Source of the DNA: JBEKYD01 sp049509915
GTDB taxonomy: Bacteria; Acidobacteriota; Terriglobia; Bryobacterales; Bryobacteraceae
Assembly: GCA_049509915.1 (NCBI GenBank)
Contig: JBEKZL010000007.1
Span: 1 to 56,742 of the forward strand
Direction of reading: 5' to 3'
Length of the DNA: 56,742 nt
Shown: piece after piece, positions 52,184-56,742 of the stretch
Position numbering within the stretch: position 1 is the stretch's first letter
Layout: each line of letters opens with the position of its first letter
Translations under genes and position numbers: made by a program
The notes under the pieces: generated by a model
What the model saw: the letters and a program-made list of their open reading frames with translations, nothing else
What the model was told of the DNA's origin: nothing
The model's database searches: none

Positions 52184-52255
52184 GATGGACCTATTGTAGG
52201 ATAAGCCGACAGTAGTGCGCGGCCGTTAGCCGCTCCCCGGCGGCCGCGGCTCGGA

Positions 52256-52714
52256 CTACTGCTTGGTATAGGTGTAAGTGTCCGTGCCGCCGGCTGGATT
52301 CACGTGCTCCAACTCCACAGTCATGGTCTTGGCGTCTTCCGAGAGCGTGATCCGTTTCTTGATGACCCAGGCGCCCTCTTTCTTGGTTTCCATCATCACC
52401 AGGGCCAGACCGTTATACCAGAACGTGACAGTCGCATTTTGACCCTGGTCTTTCACCTTGCATTGGTTGCCGTCGATGTTACAGTGAAACACTGACTTCC
52501 AATCCTTGCCATTGGCGTCGGTGAAGGCATCGGTGAACTCGATGGTGTCCTCGGTCTGCTGAATGGCGAGCGCCTCGGACTTCACCTTGGCGGCGGGGCT
52601 GTGGGACAGGTCGAGCGTCCAGTTGCCGCTCAAGTCCCGCCAATCGGCGGCAGCCACGCCGCAGCAAATCCCGATCCCGATCCCGAACCATAGACATACG
52701 CGCGGGGCGAACAT
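52256..52714 (-). CDS. Small secreted protein, function unknown
   Basis: The 152-residue product has a signal peptide (MFAPRVCLWFGIGIGICCGV). A mature part follows that starts ADWRDLSGNWTLDLSHSPA, like lipocalin-type or extracellular beta-barrel proteins. Two Cys (FHCNIDGNQCKV) could form a disulphide. AAGGAG lies 5-6 nt before ATG 52714, which decides the start; GTG 52720 falls in the ribosome-binding site. It is divergent from the ClC-type gene. Confidence 0.72.
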   Translation of the reverse strand: MFAPRVCLWFGIGIGICCGVAAADWRDLSGNWTLDLSHSPAAKVKSEALAIQQTEDTIEFTDAFTDANGKDWKSVFHCNIDGNQCKVKDQGQNATVTFWYNGLALVMMETKKEGAWVIKKRITLSEDAKTMTVELEHVNPAGGTDTYTYTKQ

Positions 52715-52828
52715 AGTCACTCCTTCCGGGTTGTAGTGTACACCATAGCACCTGAAGCGCCGCTCGGCAATCCTGTTTTGACAGTATCGTCAGCCGCGAT
52801 TGGGCTTGGTACGCTGGTACGCGATACG

Positions 52829-55633
52829 ATGGGCGACGGGGGAACGGTGGCGGGCGGGGAAGAGAAGCACCCGGCGGCGGGATTCGAGCAGGACGAAGAC
52901 AGGATACTGCTGATTCTGACCCTGGTGATCGGGGCCGTGGTGGGCCTGGTGGTGGTGGCGTTCATGCTGCTCACCGAGAACCTGGGCCGGCGGCTCTATC
53001 CGGCCGGCGGGGCGGCATGGCGCCGGCTGGCGATGCCGGTGTTCGGGTCGCTGGTGAGCGGCTACTTCCTGGCGCGCTATTTTCCCAATGCGCGCGGCAG
53101 CGGCATTCCCCAGACCAAGACGGCCCTGTTTCTGCGCGACGGCTACATCAGTTTCCGGACGGTGGTCGGCAAGTTCAGCATGTGCTCGCTCACCCTGGCC
53201 AGCGGCATCGCGCTGGGCCGCGAAGGTCCGTCGGTGCAGTTCAGCGCGGGTATAGCGTCGGTGCTGGGACGGAGGCTGGGGCTGTCGCCCAAGAGCGTGC
53301 GCGCGCTGTTGCCCATCGGCGCGGCGGCGGCGCTGGCGGCGGCTTTCAATACGCCGATTGCGGCGGTGCTGTTCACGCTGGAAGAAGTCATGGGGGACAT
53401 GCACGCGCCGGTGCTGGGCTCGATCGTACTCAGTTCGGCGACTTCGTGGATGGTGCTCCACCTGCTGCTGGGGGACGAACCGCTGTTCCACGTGCCCCCC
53501 TACCAGCTCGTACACCCGGTGGAGTTTCTGATTTACGCTTTCCTGGGACTGGCCGGCGGCCTGGTTTCGGTGGCGTTCGTGCGGCTATTGCTGTGGCAGC
53601 GCAAGTACTTTCTCAGTATGCCCAAAGCGACCCTGCCGTTCCAGCCGCTGGCGGGCGGATTGCTGGTGGGCGCGCTGGGGTGGTTCGTGCCGCAGGTGCT
53701 TGGGGTGGGCTACGATTTCGTGGACCAGGCGTTGAACGGCCGAATGCTGATCGGCATCATGGCGCTACTGGTGGCGCTCAAGCTGGTGGCTTGCGCGACT
53801 TGCTACGCATCCGGCAATGCGGGCGGCATCTTCGGACCGAGCCTGTTCATCGGCGCCATGCTGGGGGGCGCGGTGGGCGGCGTGGCCCACCAGATTTTTC
53901 CCGATTACACCGCCAGCGTGGGAGCCTACGCCCTGGTGGGCATGGGCGCGGCGTTTGCCGGCATTGTGAGGGTACCCCTCACGTCGGTGATCATGATTTT
54001 CGAGATCACCCGCGACTACAGCATCATCGTGCCGCTGATGATCGCCAACCTGGTCAGCTATTTCATCAGCAGCCGGCTGCAGGAGGAATCGATTTACGAG
54101 GCGCTGCTGCACCAGGACGGGATTCGCCTGCCGGGCGGGGCGCGGGCGCGGGAAGCCCTGCTGACGGTGGCCAATGCGTTTCGTCCGGAGCAGCGGGCGC
54201 TGCCTGCCTCGGAGCTGGCGGCGCGCGCCTCGGCCGAAGTGGATTGGGGCCGGGGCGCCTGGCCGGTAGCGAATGAAGCCGGGCTGTGCGGCATGGTGAC
54301 GGCCGCGCAGCTGGACGAGGCGGTGGCGAGCGAGCCGCTGTCGGCGCTGGTTCCCGATCCCGGTCCGGCCGAAGAACTGACGGACGAGAATTTTCCGCAC
54401 CTGCACTCGGACGAGCCGCTCGAGATCGCCTTGCAGCGGCTGGCGCAGAGCGGCTTGCCGGTGCTGCCGGTGGTGAGCCGCACCAACATCCGCGAGCTGA
54501 AGGGCACGGTGTCGTTGGGCGACGTAATGGCGGCATACGCCCTGGGCCGCCCGAAAGCGCTGCCTACGCACGCCGCGCGCCGCACCCGCCACCGGGGTTT
54601 CGTGGGCGCCATGGTCGCGCTGGGGGCGCTGGCGCTGCTGGCGGGCTGGCTGCAGTTCGTATTTCGTGCCGACCGCGCGGCCCGCGCCGGGCGTTTCGCC
54701 GTCGAGGGCCGCCGCCTGATGACCGCCGCACGCTACGACGAAGCCGCCGACCAGCTTCGCAATGCCGTGTCGCTGACACACTCGGCCGCGGACCGGTTGG
54801 CCCTGGGGATGGCGTTGCTCGATGCCGGCCACCTGGAAGAAGCCGCGATTTATCTGAATGGGGCGCTGGACGCGAATCCCCACAGCGGCGAGGCCAACCT
54901 GGCCCTGGCAGAGTTGGCGATGCGGCAGGGTCGGATTGGGGAAGGAGTGACCTATTATCAGCACGCGATTTACGGGTCGTGGCCGGCAGGGTCCGGCGGT
55001 GCGTGGGAAGCGAGAATGGAACTGGCCGTGGCGCTCGCCGCCGCGGGCAGGAAGGAACAGGCGCGTGCCGAATTGCTTTCCGCCCTTTCGGCGGCCACCG
55101 ACAACACGCGCAAAGGGCAGGCCGCCCGTTTGCTGGTGGATGGCGGATTCGGAGCCGACGCAGTGGGGGCGTTTCGCGATTTGCGGGCTCGCGAGCCGCA
55201 CGATCCGGCCGTTGCCAAGGGTCTGGCCGATGCCGAATTCGAAGCCGGAAATTACACCGCCGCGCGCGCGGCATATCGAGCCAGTCTGGCGCTGGCGCCG
55301 GACGATGCTGGAGCGCGGCGGCTCGCGGAGTGCGAGCAGATTCTGGCGCTCGACCCGACCCTGCCGCGTCTCGCCGCCGTGGCCCGGTACACCCGCGGGC
55401 GCCAATTGCTGACGGCTATTCTGGCTGACCTGCACCAGTGCGGCGGCAGCGGCGCGGACGCCGACGCCCTGCGCGACCGCCTGGCCCCTCCACGGCCGCC
55501 CGCCTACGCCGACGCGGCGGAAGCCGACCTGGCCGAGGCCGAGCAGCTTTGGCAAGCCCGCACGCCGTCCTGCGCGGCGGCCAATGCCGACGATGCCGTG
55601 AGTCTGCTCATGAAGAAGCTGTCGCGGCGGTAG
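52829..55633 (+). CDS. ClC-type anion transporter fused to CBS-like region, extra membrane helix and TPR domain
   Basis: The 934-residue protein has a ClC core (residues about 25-440). It carries the selectivity motifs GSGIP (90-94) and GREGP (130-134, with the gating Glu at 132). LEEV (Glu 185-186), as in proton-coupled antiporters, and GIFGP (333-337) follow. The next part (about 440-575) contains CBS-like segments (ELTDENFPHLHSDEPLEIALQRLAQSGLPVLPVV). A further hydrophobic helix at 590-611 (FVGAMVALGALALLAGWLQFVF) follows, then a TPR region of about 280 residues. If the ClC ends are cytoplasmic, the TPR part lies in the periplasm. ATG 52829 is preferred; GTG 52736 is an alternative. Confidence 0.88.
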   Translation: MGDGGTVAGGEEKHPAAGFEQDEDRILLILTLVIGAVVGLVVVAFMLLTENLGRRLYPAGGAAWRRLAMPVFGSLVSGYFLARYFPNARGSGIPQTKTALFLRDGYISFRTVVGKFSMCSLTLASGIALGREGPSVQFSAGIASVLGRRLGLSPKSVRALLPIGAAAALAAAFNTPIAAVLFTLEEVMGDMHAPVLGSIVLSSATSWMVLHLLLGDEPLFHVPPYQLVHPVEFLIYAFLGLAGGLVSVAFVRLLLWQRKYFLSMPKATLPFQPLAGGLLVGALGWFVPQVLGVGYDFVDQALNGRMLIGIMALLVALKLVACATCYASGNAGGIFGPSLFIGAMLGGAVGGVAHQIFPDYTASVGAYALVGMGAAFAGIVRVPLTSVIMIFEITRDYSIIVPLMIANLVSYFISSRLQEESIYEALLHQDGIRLPGGARAREALLTVANAFRPEQRALPASELAARASAEVDWGRGAWPVANEAGLCGMVTAAQLDEAVASEPLSALVPDPGPAEELTDENFPHLHSDEPLEIALQRLAQSGLPVLPVVSRTNIRELKGTVSLGDVMAAYALGRPKALPTHAARRTRHRGFVGAMVALGALALLAGWLQFVFRADRAARAGRFAVEGRRLMTAARYDEAADQLRNAVSLTHSAADRLALGMALLDAGHLEEAAIYLNGALDANPHSGEANLALAELAMRQGRIGEGVTYYQHAIYGSWPAGSGGAWEARMELAVALAAAGRKEQARAELLSALSAATDNTRKGQAARLLVDGGFGADAVGAFRDLRAREPHDPAVAKGLADAEFEAGNYTAARAAYRASLALAPDDAGARRLAECEQILALDPTLPRLAAVARYTRGRQLLTAILADLHQCGGSGADADALRDRLAPPRPPAYADAAEADLAEAEQLWQARTPSCAAANADDAVSLLMKKLSRR

Positions 55634-56002
55634 GGGCGGACGGGAGATCGGGCTTTCCGCGCGGGACTCTGAGGGGCAGACATCGGGCCGACCGTTTCCG
55701 GGTTCCCCGGGTCCGGGTAACGTCCCGTCTGTCTCCGGGTTCCCCTCCCGGATTCCATACCGGAAGTGCGGAGATCGTGAAGGTGCCAGAGTGCTCCGAC
55801 AAGTTCGCGGTTTTCGCCAGCGGCTCACGTCAGTGGAGTCCCCTTCAGCCTTCATCGGCAAGCGTGGTTAACTGTTCCAGCCTGTTTCATGGTAAAGTTT
55901 CGAGTGGAATTTTGCAGGCGTCAGTTGCGGGAAATCGGGCGAGAGCGGATTGAAGTGGCGCAGAGGACGGCCTACTACTCGGATACAAGGAGAAGTTCAC
56001 AG
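55634..56002. other. 369-bp intergenic region
   Basis: I see no convincing gene. An 11-bp direct repeat CCGGGTTCCCC occurs at 55698-55708 and 55735-55745. The frame that extends the next gene upstream to 55889 has no family-like sequence, and an AAGGAG ribosome-binding site favours the later ATG at 56003. Confidence 0.4.
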
Positions 56003-56557
56003 ATGTCTATCCTGAGATCGATCAGCCTGGGTGTTTTTTCACTGGCGCTCTGCGGCCAGACGTCGCCTGGCAGCGCACCTGAGCCGGAGACACTCGGTAG
56101 GGTCTTCTTTCTCGACTCATCCCAGCAAATTTTGAAGGAGCTACCCGGTGAAACCTGGAGGAGGCAAACCAAAAGCTCGCGGCGAGAGGGACAGCAATAC
56201 ATCGATGTTGTATCTGGCACACGTTCACCATTCCGCATATCCTCGAGCGACAAGATCGTTTTTGTATACCGGCCATTCCTGGCCACGGGACAGACCGTAG
56301 ACCCTGTCCAGTCTATCCAATTGTTTGCCTTCGAAGTGGGAGAACGAGAGCGAACGTGCATTGTCAGGACTGTGAAAACATCGGTCAGGAAAGGAAATTC
56401 TGATCAGTCGAACCAAGGGCTACCGCTCAGTATCAGCAAGTTCGGAACGTCGTCGTACGCCTTAACCCCTCAGGGCTCCCATCTCCCTCCCGGTGAGTAC
56501 TGGATGAGTACGCCAGGGGTTGCGAACCGTCCAATCACCTCGTTCGGCGTTGACTGA
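56003..56557 (+). CDS. Secreted protein of unknown function, lower GC
   Basis: The 184-residue product has a signal peptide (MSILRSISLGVFSLALCGQT). The mature part has beta-rich spacing and a conserved-looking LGRVFFLDSSQQILKELPGE start, followed by SPFRISSSDKIVFVYRPFL. No family is recognised. AAGGAG is about 10 nt before ATG 56003. Its base composition is less GC-rich than the window average, which may reflect recent acquisition. Confidence 0.65.
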   Translation: MSILRSISLGVFSLALCGQTSPGSAPEPETLGRVFFLDSSQQILKELPGETWRRQTKSSRREGQQYIDVVSGTRSPFRISSSDKIVFVYRPFLATGQTVDPVQSIQLFAFEVGERERTCIVRTVKTSVRKGNSDQSNQGLPLSISKFGTSSYALTPQGSHLPPGEYWMSTPGVANRPITSFGVD

Positions 56558-56742
56558 GAAGACCGAGGCCCCATATGCAAAAAGGGACATGAGACCGGGT
56601 GGAGACCGGGGACAAGACGTTGCACCGTGTCAAGTTTTGAGACACGCCCGAAAGGGACACTTCGCTTTTCGCTGCATTTTGCTTGGCAGCGAGGTTGCCT
56701 GGTTTCAGAATGGTCGTGGCAGGAGAAGCGGAAGCGGGCTCT
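56558..56742. other. Window end, no gene identified
   Basis: 185 bp with a repeated GAGACCGGG word (near 56590 and 56602) and two AAGGGACA words. No start of a recognisable gene and no complete element end is visible. Confidence 0.35.

Noticed and set aside
52736..52828. Longer N-terminus for the ClC gene from GTG 52736
   Set aside because: The added 31 residues have no ribosome-binding site, would leave no room for the divergent promoter, and show no family-like sequence.
1..56742. tRNA or rRNA genes
   Set aside because: I found no cloverleaf with conserved T-loop sequence and no rRNA segments in the intergenic regions.

Overview
The window is GC-rich, densely coded DNA from a Gram-negative bacterium: it has a TonB receptor, an RND pump, an O-antigen-type ABC exporter and several lipoproteins. 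The mix of TPR proteins, SEC-C/HTH proteins, a Flp-type pilin and many unfamiliar secreted proteins suggests a soil Acidobacteriota (Bryobacterales/Solibacter type). That placement is inference; there is no rRNA or tRNA in the window to test it.

Region 1 (1-8442) is a chemotaxis operon, all on the + strand: STAS protein (3' end only), cheY, cheA, an mcp remnant, a soluble poly-HAMP mcp, cheW, cheR, cheD, cheB. It carries two scars. The cheY and cheA genes are joined by an apparent deletion that removes the end of CheY and the start of CheA. Between cheA and the intact mcp lies a fossil of a second mcp-cheW-cheR set: an MCP N-terminus fused to a diverged copy of the cheW/cheR junction. The intact receptor contains four 273-bp in-frame tandem repeats.

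Region 2 (8524-18404): secreted carboxylesterase, a large unknown GNAT-like protein, a gene-poor stretch with an IS630-like remnant, a small membrane protein with a zinc-ribbon-like tail, a bifunctional penicillin-binding protein and two TPR proteins. Region 3 (18423-24782, - strand) is a compact four-gene cassette: TonB-dependent receptor, YfiR-family periplasmic protein, membrane histidine kinase and hybrid kinase/response regulator with start/stop overlaps. It looks like one envelope-sensing pathway.

Region 4 (25072-33592): AraC-type regulator with a glyoxalase-like protein, a chemoreceptor with a periplasmic CxxCH heme motif and a C-terminal CZB zinc domain, a MFP/RND efflux pair and an RDD membrane protein. 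The chemoreceptor leader can fold into a three-way junction containing sequence words of c-di-GMP-I riboswitches. Region 5 (33612-39635): zinc alcohol dehydrogenase, threonine synthase, APC permease with a USP-like tail and an HD-containing tRNA nucleotidyltransferase.

Region 6 (39659-48413) is surface-polysaccharide DNA: fcl and gmd make GDP-L-fucose, and wzt and wzm form an ABC exporter, but wzt and wzm are about 3.2 kb apart on opposite strands. Between them lie DUF167, an RraA-like protein, an orphan Flp-type pilin and a secreted unknown. Region 7 (48553-56742): M23 peptidase, glutaminyl cyclase, gamma-glutamyltransferase, a small secreted protein, a ClC transporter fused to a further membrane helix and a TPR domain, and a lower-GC secreted unknown.

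The best candidates for something new are the TonB/YfiR/two-kinase cassette, the heme/zinc chemoreceptor with its structured leader, the ClC-TPR fusion and the rearranged chemotaxis operon.
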